A DNA stretch of 64,000 bases from the NCBI RefSeq assembly GCF_965363235.1, contig NC_134847.1:64666144-64730143 (forward strand). Direction: 5' to 3'. The DNA is from Mytilus galloprovincialis (lineage: Eukaryota > Mollusca > Bivalvia > Mytilida > Mytilidae). The translations under genes and the position numbers were made by a program. The notes under the pieces were generated by a model. The model searched no databases, was not told the origin of the DNA, and saw only the letters and a program-made list of their open reading frames with translations. Below are positions 11,001-39,371 of the stretch, piece after piece; the first letter of the stretch is position 1; each line of letters begins with the position of its first letter.

Positions 11001-12694
11001 TGGTCCTTCGTTCATTAAAACGAACTTATGCATATTACTGAAGTTATCAAGATGATTTTTTATGCCCCATCTACGATAGTAGAGGGGCATTATGTTTTCT
11101 GGTCTGTTCGTCCCTCTTCAGGTTACAGTTTTTGGTCAATAGTACACATATGCCCTATGATATGATCTTTCTAATTTTAATGCCAAACTAGAGTTTTGAC
11201 CCCAATTTCATAGTCCACTGAACATAGAAAATGATAGTGCAAGTTTCAGGTTAAAGTTTTTGATGAAGTTGAAGTCCAATCAACTTTAAACTTAGTACAC
11301 ATGTTCCCTTTGATATGATATTTCAAATTTTAATGCCAAATTAGAGTTTTGACCCCAATGTCATAGTCCACTGAACACAGAAAATGATAGTGCAAGTTTC
11401 AGGTTAAAGTTTTTGGTTGAGGTGGTTTTTGATGAAGTTGAAGTCCAATCAATTGAAACTTGGTATACATGTTCCTTATGATATTATCTTTCTAATTTAA
11501 ATCCAAATTAGAGTTTTTATCCCGATTTCACGGTCCAAGAAACATAGAAAATGAGTGCTAGTGGGACATCCGTGTATTATGGACACATTCTTGTTCTTAA
11601 ATATTTTATGAAATTTTTATGCCCCATCTACGATAGTAGAGGGCCTTATGTTTTCTGGTCTGTGCATCTGTTCGTTCGTTCCTTCTTCCATCTGTTCGTC
11701 AGTCTGTCCCACTTCAGGTTAAAGTTTACGGTCAAGGTAGCTTTTGATGAAGTTGAAGTCCAATCAACTTGAAACTTAGTACACATGTCCCCTGTCATAT
11801 GATCTTTCTAATTTTAATGCCAAATTAAGAGTTTTTACCCCATTTCATAGTCCACTGAACATAGAAAATGATAGTGCGAGTGGGGCATCTGTGTACTGTG
11901 GACACATTCTTGTTTTTTATGCATGTTAAGATTTTATGCATAATATGAATACAAAAAGTTCTGAAAAAAACAATGTTATGTACAATAAGACTTCCAAATA
12001 CAAAATAAAACCATCTTGAATACAAACTTTAAACGAATTTAATACTTTTATTGAATTTTGAAGCTCTGTTTTGGGGTTTTTTATTTTCATTTTTGCCATT
12101 TCTTGATTGGAGAATGATTTTATAGATTATGACAACATTTTTACTGTTTTGGCAATGTCTAATTTATATAAATGTACAATAATTTTCCTGTCTTATTTAT
12201 CCTTAATCTATTTTGATGTGGACTTATCATTGCTTTTGACTCCTAATAATTTAGTTAGTAGATAGTCTGATACTCTTGTCCCCCCTCAAGTATTATATAC
12301 ATGTAGTCTGTAGGATATAAATATAAAATAAAGTAGTCCATCTTTATAAGTAAACAATACATTTCCTACTTATTCTTTAAATGTATAATTCAGTTTATGT
12401 ATTTTGACAGGCCCAGAGAGAGACGTGGAAGAAAAGTTAGAAGAACAGTTCAACAAAGGATTAGAACATAAGCTGTTAGCTGGTCCTAAAGCACATATAG
12501 GCCTAGGATTTCATGAAGATCCAAAGAAAAAGTCTTTTAATTCTGAGGAGGGAAAAGATGAAACCAAAGAAGGGGACAAGGAAAAAACTGACGAAAAAGT
12601 GGCAGAAAAACATAAACTAGACGATAAATCTGATTCTAATGTCCCAGTGAAAAAGAAAATGATGTGCAATTTTGTAAAAGCTAGTGATTCATGA
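8008..12694 (+). CDS. SMAP: Small acidic protein (SMAP/C11orf58), complete, 4 exons
   Basis: Coding exons (plus): 8008-8088, 9911-9997, 10560-10620, 12411-12694; GT-AG introns, phases 0, 0 and 1, 170 aa (human about 183). Residues 1-27 are Lys/Glu-rich and poorly conserved. Residues 33-66 (NKWEEVDLGDNDRKNKFLRL, then MGAAKKEHHGQFVIG) match human NWEAADLGNEERKQKFLRL, MGAGKKEHTGRLVIG. KLLAGPKAHIGLGFHED matches KLSGRYRRHCGLGF. A charged low-complexity Glu/Lys/Asp tract follows. The C-terminus KKKMMCNFVKASDS matches human YKMMFVKSSGS. The start is the first ATG after an in-frame stop at 7978. The family is conserved in animals but its molecular role is poorly known, so I claim none. The tail is less acidic than in vertebrates: the long Asp run is replaced by mixed Lys/Glu. 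Introns 1 and 2 carry several repeats. Confidence 0.95.
8259..8346. repeat. Tandem repeat, 3 x 29 bp
   Basis: Perfect units containing CGGGTATGCATATACCAATA start at 8261, 8290 and 8319. In SMAP intron 1. Each unit contains the palindrome GTATGCATATAC. Confidence 0.85.
8623..8744. mobile_element. 122-bp hAT-like MITE with ~32-bp TIRs
   Basis: Arms CACAGGAATCAGAAATTCTA and CACAGGAATTAGAAATTCTA, extending to AATAAAAGTC, with about 2 mismatches. Flanks GTCTTATC and GTCTGATC are a possible 8-bp target duplication with one change. In SMAP intron 1. Confidence 0.75.
10140..10370. repeat. Family B repeat copy, older
   Basis: Parallels 2300-2720 (GGGGGAGG, TCAGAAACCTG, AATTCAGACCTCTATCA, GCCCCAACTGTT, GACCTCTGTGGTC). 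In SMAP intron 2. The overlapping 92-aa and 74-aa ORFs are not genes. Confidence 0.6.
11056..11594 (+). repeat. Pearl-like element 2, copy a (hairpin ATGCCCC/GGGGCAT)
   Basis: Starts with hairpin ATGCCCC..CTAC/GTAG.GGGGCAT (11062-11090), then TTCTGGTCTGTTCGTCC, followed by tandem cores containing GATGAAGTTGAAGTCCAATCA, and ends near GTATTATGGACACATTCTTG. The same family occurs at 11614, 30121 and 59934. In SMAP intron 3. Confidence 0.8.
11614..11912 (+). repeat. Pearl-like element 2, copy b
   Basis: A second complete but single-core copy, 20 bp after copy a and in the same orientation: hairpin, TCTGTTCGTTCGTTCC tract, one core, end TGTGGACACATTCTTG. Confidence 0.8.
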
Positions 12695-12774
12695 TAAGTA
12701 ACATGAAAGATAAAAATCATTTTATTTCTTGAATGTAAGTTTCAGGGTGAATGTTGTCAAAATTCCATCATTTT

Positions 12775-12780
12775 AATAAA
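12775..12780 (+). terminator. SMAP polyadenylation signal
   Basis: AATAAA on the plus strand, 80 nt after the SMAP stop codon, with T/G-rich sequence downstream. It is the expected end of the transcript. Confidence 0.65.
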
Positions 12781-12854
12781 GTTCATAATGTAAGTTTTAA
12801 CACAAGAATTTTTCTTTAGAAATCTTTTGACTATTAACTATTATTCTCATCTCC

Positions 12855-12990
12855 TTGCTAATGAGACAACTCTTCACAATAGACCAAACTGAACACAGAA
12901 ATTAACAATTATATGTTTTCAACAATGAGCAAACCCCCCATACCTTGTAGTCAGCTATAAAAGGCCCTGAAATGACAAATGTAAAACAAG
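12855..12990 (-). repeat. Dispersed repeat R1, minus orientation
   Basis: GAGACAACTCTTCACAATAG, then AAATTAACAATTATA, TCAACAATGAGCAAA and TATAAAAGGCCC AGAAATGACAAATG blocks; the same order appears at 44050-44220. Lies just after the SMAP 3' end. Confidence 0.6.
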
Positions 12991-13439
12991 GAGAAAACTA
13001 CTGGCCTAATTAATAAAAAAAAAAGGCGGGATATTTGTTTGCTATCATGATATACGAAAGATTTTAATCTTTGATTACATTAGACCAGATGTGACTAATT
13101 TAAAAGAGATAAACAGACTTAAAACTAGAGGTGAAATTAATTGAAATTAATACAAAGATGGAAATGTTGAGATCTTTGACTATTGAAAAAAGAGGCATGT
13201 AAAATTGTAAATAAAAGTGGCTCTGGCAAGCAGAAATATGGAAATAATATTGGACAATGTAGAAAACAAGACCAAAAATGCCATCTGGATCTGCATCACA
13301 TGTTACTGTTTCAAAGAAAAGACTTCAGTCAAGTTCAGTGCCATAAAAATCTAAAGTGTTAGAATTTTATTCTTTAACTTTAGATTGTTTGATTTTGCAC
13401 ATGCTGAAAAGTTCCACGAGCTTTACAATATTATTACTT

Positions 13440-14185
13440 TGAATTTATGTTGCAAATCTGTTATCTGTAATCGTCCATACATCCCAAAGTTGATTTTCGT
13501 TCTCTAACTTTAGTTTGCTTCAACCAAATATCATGAAACTTACACAAAATGCTTATTACCACAAAACACAGATCAAGTATGGATTTTGGTGGCATCACCT
13601 GTACCATTTTTGAGTTATGCCCCTTTACAAATGAAAAATTAAGAATCTAATATCTGTTCTAAAAATATCAAATGTGTAATTGTTAAAATTAATTTTTGAA
13701 ATTGAATCTATCTTCCTTTGTCCATAATTGTAGTTGATCCAAAATTGAAATTATCTTCCTTTGTCCATAATTGTAGTTGATCCAACTACAATTATGGACA
13801 AAGGAAGATAGCTCCCAATTTTAAAAATTAATTTGAACAATTACATCAACTACAACCACTGCTTTTTACAATGCAATTTTTCACTAAAAAAATTAAAACA
13901 ATCTTTACCCTTCGGTGCTTACAAGCACTTTGATTACAGTTCTTCAGTTTTGTCCCTTTATATCGTAATCTTATATGATGTATTGTTTCCATTCTCTAAC
14001 TTAAGTTGGTCTCAACTAAATTTAATGAAATGTATATACAAATCTATAATGCTTATTACCACTTAACTCAGTTTAACTTTGGGAAGCGAGACTTTTGCAG
14101 TTCTTAAGTTATGTCTTTTCATAATGTTATATGCTAGGGGGTGCATCTTCAGTGTCCCTATGGACACATTCCCCATTTATTCTAC
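13440..14185. repeat. Pearl-like element 3, interrupted by a hairpin insertion
   Basis: Two diverged cores (TCTCTAACTTTAGTTTG and ATGCTTATTACCAC at 13500-13640; TCTCTAACTTAAGTTGG and the same ATGCTTATTACCAC at 13993-14060) flank a different sequence. The end at 14130-14180 carries GGTGCATCTTCAGTGTCC and ATGGACACATTCCCC, as in element 2. Confidence 0.6.
13708..13810. repeat. Perfect 28-bp inverted repeat with an extra direct copy
   Basis: Arms at 13752-13779 and 13783-13810 are perfectly complementary around a 3-bp loop (ATCTTCCTTTGTCCATAATT on the left). The left arm is also present as a direct repeat at about 13709-13737. Confidence 0.8.
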
Positions 14186-17100
14186 AAGTATCCCTGAAAC
14201 TTGAAATGATCAATTATCCATGTAAATGAGTTCTAGGTCAAACTAACCCTGCCATACAGGTATGTGTACCTTACAATCATACATTGCACTTTGTATAGAG
14301 TTCCTACTGCTTATATTGTTGGAGAAACTGACTTTACTGCTAAATAATTGAATATTGACTTACGGAACAAAAAAAATAAGGTCAAAGACAGATAAACTCT
14401 GCAAGGCAAGATGTGCACAAAGCAATTATTCCATATAAATGTTAACAGAGAGCCATATATATCTCTTGCATGTAAAAGACACCCTTGTAGATTTTGAAAA
14501 AGAGCAGGCTAATATTGCTACAAAACAGCACACGTAAAGTGGAAAGGGATTGATATAAGTTGCAATAACTTGTTTCCAAATCCACTATAAAGGAATCTGT
14601 TTAAACTTATCCGACAAATCCTGCCTGACAGGGATATACACTTTACCATCATCCAATACACCTTATGTAGTTGACTTGTTGTTAACAGTGTCTAAGAAAC
14701 TGAAAAATCTTCAAGTTTTAAACATTGACCAATGAACTTTGATATTCAGATCAAGGTCTGGTGAACATTGTCTGATGAACATGTAGAACAGCAATTAATA
14801 AAGGGCCCAAAAATGACTAGTGTAAAACCATTCAAACAGGAAAACCACAGGGTCTGCTTACCCTTCTGTAGCACCTGATAGCATCCATGGTTTTTGGTGT
14901 GGTTTGTGTTTCTCAGTCTAGTTTTGGGATTATTTTTCATGGTATTTTACGTTTTTTTGGATTTGTGAGATTTTTTATTATCTTTGATGTCTTCTACTTC
15001 TTTTTTGTTCTATGGTATGTTTATATTGTGTATCAAAACAAGTTTCATTAATTAATACCAGGTCAATTTGTTGAAAAATGAATTTTTCTACAAGTTGATC
15101 AAATTCCTTTCGATCTTACAGCCTGACATTTTTAAGATCATGGACAAAACTTGATACTGAAAAATATTAGGCAACGTCATGCATCAGTGCAGCAATGTCA
15201 CATGTTCATGCCCATTTGTGTCAATGTATCCATGAAATACACCTGACTTCATTCATACAACCTTACAGGTTGCACTTTGTAAATATAGCTGTTTCTCACA
15301 CCTCACCTTTTTGGGGAGATCTTGAATATTCATAGAAAATTGACTTTGTTTACATACTTGTTCCCAGTTATGCTCTCTGTTTTCCATCTCACAGAGACAT
15401 AACTTGGGAATGTTACCAGTAAATATACATGTGCATATTGAATTACATTGAAATCTGTGGTAACCTTTCATACGAGGTAGGGGTAGTTAAGAAAATTAGT
15501 GTTAGTCTTAACTCTGAGAAGTTCAGGGCATATAAACATTGAAAATATGCCGCACAGCCCTATATTTTGACCTTTGAAAAAATTGTAGTGCATATGAACT
15601 TTCTATTCTAGGATAAGATTTTTTTCAAAACTTCATAGTAAATGTGGTACAGTTTTAGCCGTAAAAGGAGTTCCTATGGGAAATTGCATTGTAAATATTT
15701 ACAGAAATGCAACCTACAACTATCAATGTTTTCAATGCATAATATAGTTTTCTTTCTATATGTATTTCATTTGATCCCATATTCTCAACAAGAAAATATA
15801 TATTGGTAAGACAAATTCCATGTAAAAAGAATACTGGCATTTTTTTTTTTTATAGAAGCTTAGTTCGACTGAAATACAGATCCTGCGTCCATGCTTTGCT
15901 CATAAGGACTTGAAATCTGAATACTCTGGTTTTTGTAAATTAGTACACACTTAAAAAATTTGAAGGCTGCAATTTTATTGGCTGATGTAATAATTATCTG
16001 AAAAGAAAGTAAACCAGAGGGTTTTCAGATTCTTGTAAGCAAAGGTAGGACACAGAATCTGTATTTTAATTAGATTGCAGCCTCTAGATATTATCTTATG
16101 ATCATAAACAAGCTTCTGGCCAAGTTTGGTAGAAATCTTGGAAAGTTTAAGAAAGTTTTTAAAATTTAAAAAAACTTGAACCACAGAGTGAATATTTGTG
16201 GATGCTGCTGACGACAATGACCAAATGTAGGATCGCTATGTTTTGCTTTTGCAACTTATATCGCAGGCTCAACAAAAATGCAAATGCCGTTATATATGCC
16301 CTTATGTTTCAATCTAGGTAAAAAACAGAAATAAAACAATGTAAAATTCAAATATTTATTAGATAACTTGGAATGCATCTTATTCTAGCTTCAACAAGAT
16401 GAAGTACTTCAATATGGATTATAACAATCTTCACACACAAAAAGAAACCAGACAAGAAAAAAATAGTTCATCCTGAGATTTGGTGCCAGTGAAAAGTCGT
16501 AACATGTATTATGTTAGTTTATTGTTGTATGTAGGGCACAATATTGGCGGAGTTCATGGCAGCAGTAACTTACAAATTTTTATACAGTATATTGCATAAT
16601 CATAAACTTTCTGTCTGGTTAAAGAAAACCATAACATCTTACATGCAATACCCTTTCAAGGATTTAATTCTGTTATGAATATTCTGAGTGAAATGAAACT
16701 TGATCTATTACAAGGTGGATCAATTAAATTAGTTTTAAGTATGACATTTTATAACAAGCAAAAATTGGTTACTAATATAAAGATGATCTTGGTCAGTAAC
16801 TCCTCTTAAGCAGACTATACATAGAATTATCTAAATGTCTCAATATTATATATCGAAAAAGTGCAAAAATCTTTTCCAATGAAAATTCTAAGACTAAAAT
16901 GAAATATGTTATGAAGTTTGAATGTTTTTAAATTAAAAGGCTCCATACCATGAAATTTAATCCATATTACAACTTGCTACCAAAAAAAGGGTTGGTATCT
17001 GTTATTCAAATTATAAGCAACTACTTTAATATTGGTAAGATTTCAGTGCAAAATTCAAATAGAATGAATCAGAGACTTATAAATTTATGATAAATTAAAG

Positions 17101-18379
17101 AATGGGCATCGCTAGCCATGGACAAATCACACCTGTTTAATATTAAAGGTGGTTCATCAGAACACGATTCTATTGTAATCTTCAATTTTGTAATACAGAT
17201 TTAAAATTAAGATGCAGTCTAACATGTCAATTTTAACTCAATCTTTTTAAACATTAATCATTTATTTATAATTCTACTATATAATATATATGTTTGCATA
17301 TTTTGTGTTAGAGCTATTCAATGGTTTTGCATATTTTAATCTTTTGGTTGTTGCATATAGTTTTAAGGTTAATTTGTAAGGATAACAATGCCAGAAAGTT
17401 AAAAAGATAATAAATGACCAAATAAATATTTCAAGTTGTGGTCTGTTCATTTGGGGAAAATGTATTTTTTTATGATATAAAATAAGGAAATGAGGTATGC
17501 TTGGCAACAAGACAAACTATACACCATAACCAAAAAATGTGCAAATAAATATCTACACTGACACATATTGTGCAGTCTAATTTCATGATCTAATTGATTT
17601 TTTTTGTTCATGGTCTTGAATCTATATTTTCATTTTCTTCATACAGAATACAGAAAAAAATAATCTCATATTCATATGGAAAAAATAATTGGAAAATATG
17701 AAAATACACAGTTTTTATAAAGACTGAAAATTTCTCCAGTTTACAAAGTTTTATATAAAGATATCATCTTCTGATGAATCATAGTGAATGATAGTAAACT
17801 GTTGCTGACACTTACAGTAGCCAAAATAAGGCTTTTGACATCTGAAGGTAAAAGGCATAACTTCCAAGTGAAAAAAGTAATAAATTCTGCAATAACAACA
17901 AATACAGATGAACGAATCATTATAATGTACATTTATTTTGTAAGTTTAGTTTAATTTTGTAAAGAAGTTGCAGAATAGCATAAAATTTGACACAGATTAC
18001 CTCTATGTATGGTCACATATTCCCATAATGATAACACAATGACAAAGTCTGGTCAGAATTAAACAGAAATATAATCACATACAGCTAGGTCATTCACTTC
18101 CACTTACAATTTTCATGTAAAAATAGACATTAAAAACAATAAAATCATATATATATATTAATTTTTGTATCTGGACTTTGACTGATCACTGGCTTCACAG
18201 ATCTTTCAATAAAAAACAAAAACTTCTATAAATAATAAAACATTAATGTTTAGTTATCTACAACAGGATATGATCACAATAATTTATTATATTTACAGAG
18301 GCATTTTATGCACATAGGAAACACATACTATCACATGAAAACTATATTGGCACCTAAATTAATCTGATAATGATCTGAA
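14186..18379. other. Intergenic DNA between convergent SMAP and STK33
   Basis: No gene recognised. Contains an R1 fragment on the minus strand at about 14790-14860 (GACTAGTGTAAAACCATTCA) and otherwise AT-rich sequence. Open reading frames up to 80 codons show no family features. Confidence 0.5.
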
Positions 18380-18665
18380 CACCCTGGTGAAATGGTACAT
18401 CGTTCTGATAAAATGATGTCTTGGCTAACATGCACCTTGGTGAAATGGTACATCGTTCTGAAAAATGATGTCTTGGCTAATGTGCACCCTGGTGAAATGG
18501 TACATCGTACTGAAAAAATGATGTCTTGGCTAACATGCACCTTGGTGAAATGGTACATCGTTCTGATAAAATGAAGTCTTGGCTATCGTGCACCCTGGTG
18601 AAATGGTACATCGATCTGATAAAATGATGTCTTGGCTAACATGCACCATAGTGATTGTACATTAT
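18380..18665. repeat. Minisatellite, five 53-bp units plus a degenerate sixth
   Basis: GGTGAAATGGTACATCG starts at 18386, 18439, 18491, 18544 and 18597 (period 52-53). Each unit carries ATGATGTCTTGGCTAA. Because 53 is not a multiple of 3, the ORFs over it cycle through frames and are artefacts. About 3 kb downstream of the STK33 stop. Confidence 0.9.
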
Positions 18666-19228
18666 TGATAAAATGACTAAAGTCTTCTTTGTAATTAGAT
18701 TCATATTCATTTTGACACACGTTTTTGAAATTTTCATATAGCGAGTTTAGGAATGTTGTCCAAGTTGTTTGATTTTTTAAACATGTATACAACAAATATC
18801 TCTTTAAAGTGAATGGCATGTTGTTGAATTTTTTTATCATGACACATTAGAAACATCACATTGAATGTGTAATTTAAAGAAAATAATAATAAAACAAAAC
18901 AGGAAGTAAAATTTCTTTAGGGGAGATGACTTGTGCACATTCAACAAAGTTTATAAAAATATTAATCCCTTAATATTCTGTTTTTGTTTTTCTTGGTTTT
19001 TCTTCCTCATTCAGAGATTGGCAAAAAACTGTTAATAACTGTTTCTGTCACACTTCAAAATCAGAAACTTCATAGTTAGCTATATATTTCAAGTTATTTC
19101 TAGTTAATTGTGTGAGTCTAAAAAACTGAATATATATATACAATATACAAAAGCATTCCACCTGGACTTTTATTTTGCTTAAAAATCTACCATTTCATCT
19201 CAACTCCTACAGTAGCAGAAAACAGATA

Positions 19229-19386
19229 CTGTGATTTCATTATATTGGTAGGTACCAATTTTTGTGGATATTTGATTGCACAAAATATTCAAAATTTGCA
19301 TTTAAGCCAAAGTAATATTGTACTTAGTTGAAAATTTAAATACATCCACAAAATTAGAAGCCGAAGAAATAATGATGAATCCACAG
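19229..19386. mobile_element. TA-type MITE, 158 bp (family C)
   Basis: TA flanks; ends CTGTGATTTCATTAT and CTGTGGATTCATCATTA (complement). Internal GGTACCAATTTTTGTGGAT; the same words occur in a fragment at 59840-59930. Confidence 0.7.
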
Positions 19387-20696
19387 TAAGTTAAAAAGTA
19401 ACATTCAAATGACTTGAAATGATTAAATGGTACACTATTCACAAAACATCATTAACAAAATATCCCACGACCAATATCTTGTAAATATTGGTCTTTAAAC
19501 AGGCAAGATTTCAAACAAAATCATTTATACAACATACCTCACGCATATACATTTGCAACCATTCATATTAACAAAATAAATTTTAACGTTTTAAATAATT
19601 TCCCATGTTTATTTCTTGGACATTTTTTTCTATTCTGTGGAATGTATCTTATATTGAATGCATAAAAATATAACATCTGCAACTATATAACAGAAACATC
19701 ACACCAAAAAAATGTAAATGTTGAACGGAATTCTTTTCCTGAAAATTTTTGCTTCAAAACACACATTTGAAAAATTTCACTTAAAAACTTAAAATAATCA
19801 GAATAAACAAATTCTCTAGCTGTTGAAAAAAAAATCAATTCAGATGAAAAATAAATTGGATTGGCAAACAAAGCATAAAGTTTAATAAGGAAAACCATTA
19901 ATTGACAACAAAAATAAAACTAAATAATTGAAAACAGCACTAAAAATGAATTTGTAATTGTATAAAGGCACAAATATCCAGAAGTAAATGCCCAGAATTT
20001 GGCACAACAACATTTGAGCACAAAATTGTAAAGCATTTTATCATCAGCAGTATTATATACAGTTGACAAATGATTTACAACTAGTCAAAAATACACCATT
20101 TTCTCTATTGATTTCAAACACTTGAGAACTAGAAGCCAATTGTTGGCTAGTAAGTATGCTGGAAAAATGATACAAATATTTTATTTCATTTAGGATGCTA
20201 CCTGCAGTTATCAAAATTCAACCTTATTTTAAATCTAAAAGCAATGTGAAAATATTGTTTTTTAATAAATAAATAAATAAATAAATGATCATAGCATACC
20301 AAAGATTTATCAATATTTTCAATTCTTAATTATCAAAATAAGAATGTCTTGATACAGCCTTCTCTTTATGAAGTTATTTGACTAAGTGTAAATGGTTTGT
20401 TATCACTGTCAACTGTATAGTCAGCAGTGAAATAAATCTTTATATTCAAATATTAATGGACAATTAAAATTGTTTGAATTGTCACTCCAGATAAGGAACA
20501 ATTTCAATGGCAACTCAGGGAGTCAAAATGTTAATCACATGTATTAATCATCTGCATATAAAGTAAAAACTTTCCTTTGGATTAAAGTTTTGTGACTGAT
20601 GTAAAAGTTTTGCAATTCCTTTTCTTGAATAATTTTTGAAACAATTGCATATTTCATCGATTTTTACAAAATTTGTTAAATATAATACAGCATTTA

Positions 20697-20902
20697 CTGT
20701 AAATTCAGAAATTATTGCGAGGTTTTTATTATTGCGAAAAATGCAACGAGTTGTAAGCACAATAATTTAAAACTCGCATTTTGAAATATTTTATATGAAT
20801 TTAACAGGATTTTTCTCAAAATCGTAAAAAATAAAATCGCATTTCAGTCTTAAATGATAAATTCGCAATAATAAATGCATGCAATAATTTCTGAATTTAC
20901 AG
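20697..20902. mobile_element. TA-type MITE, 206 bp (family A), well preserved
   Basis: TA at 20695-20696 and 20903-20904. TIRs are perfect for at least 22 bp, starting CTGTAAATTCAGAAATTA. Sister copies at 430-636, 42371-42575 and, cut by the window edge, from about 63950. Confidence 0.9.
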
Positions 20903-21670
20903 TAATTGGAATTCCACTGCATAATAAATATGTATAACATGTAGATATAATGTACAGCAGTTATAAGTTTAAACAAAAATAAATAAGGCAAACATAATGA
21001 AAGGATTTGAAATGATTGATATATCGTTTAAAGAAACAAAAACAAACGAAGCATTTTATAGAACTTAGAAGGATGATATCTTTTTTGTTGATTCATATAT
21101 AGACATGCTTGTGAGGAAAGTATTTTTCACATTACAGCTGAATTTAAAATTTGAAGCTCATTATTTCAAATGTTTAAAAAATTTAACTATAGAAGGTTGG
21201 TCAGTGTTTTTCAAAGAGATGTTTAAATGTCTTTTTTTTATTTGATATACTCAGACATAATAAACATATTTTTCATACAAACAGAATGGCAAAATCTGAA
21301 AACTGCAAATAAATTTGATATCATAATTTAAATTCAATTACTAGAATGGTAGAAAAATGAAGCAACACAAACCCAATCAATTGGTCAGAAAAAGTATAAA
21401 TAAGTGCAGAATAAAAGAAACATAAACAATTTTGTTCACTTCATAATATATTCTTATCAAATTTCAAACCTATAATATTTGACAATTAATGTGAACATCA
21501 TATACAACTCCATATGCCTGCCTTCCACTTCCATTCTTTTTTCTTTTGTTAAAAATGGTTGTTACATAACATAGAATCACAGCTAGATGCCAATACTAGT
21601 AGTGTGTGCAGTGTCTGCCGATGTTCTGGCCATCTTTTTATACCTTGTCACATATTTAACAATCTTTACG

Positions 21671-39341
<17,671 letters not shown>

Positions 39342-39364
39342 CTTTATGGATCTTATCTGAAATT
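39342..39364 (-). other. STK33: STK33 5' UTR segment joined to an upstream non-coding exon
   Basis: Just upstream of the start codon, on the minus strand, a pyrimidine tract ends in TTTTCAG at 39365-39371, with a second possible AG 8 nt further in. This implies that the 5' UTR continues in one or more exons at higher coordinates, which I could not place. The GC-rich patch near 48.9-49.1 kb is one candidate. Confidence 0.6.
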
Positions 39365-39371
39365 CTGAAAA

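Larger units (their letters stand above)
18666..21670. other. STK33 3' flank / possible 3' UTR
   Basis: AT-rich, no gene. Two MITEs are listed separately. An (AATA)n run lies at about 20262-20286. An AATAAA hexamer on the minus strand at 21237-21242, about 430 nt after the STK33 stop, is a possible polyadenylation signal. Confidence 0.4.

Noticed and set aside
12511-12720. 69-codon minus ORF over SMAP exon 4
   Set aside because: Antisense shadow of the Lys/Glu-rich SMAP coding exon.
18331-18574. ORFs on both strands over the 18.4-kb tandem repeat
   Set aside because: They simply translate the 53-bp minisatellite in changing frames.
18380-18665. CRISPR-like regular spacing
   Set aside because: The whole 53-bp unit is repeated with no unique spacers; a eukaryotic minisatellite.
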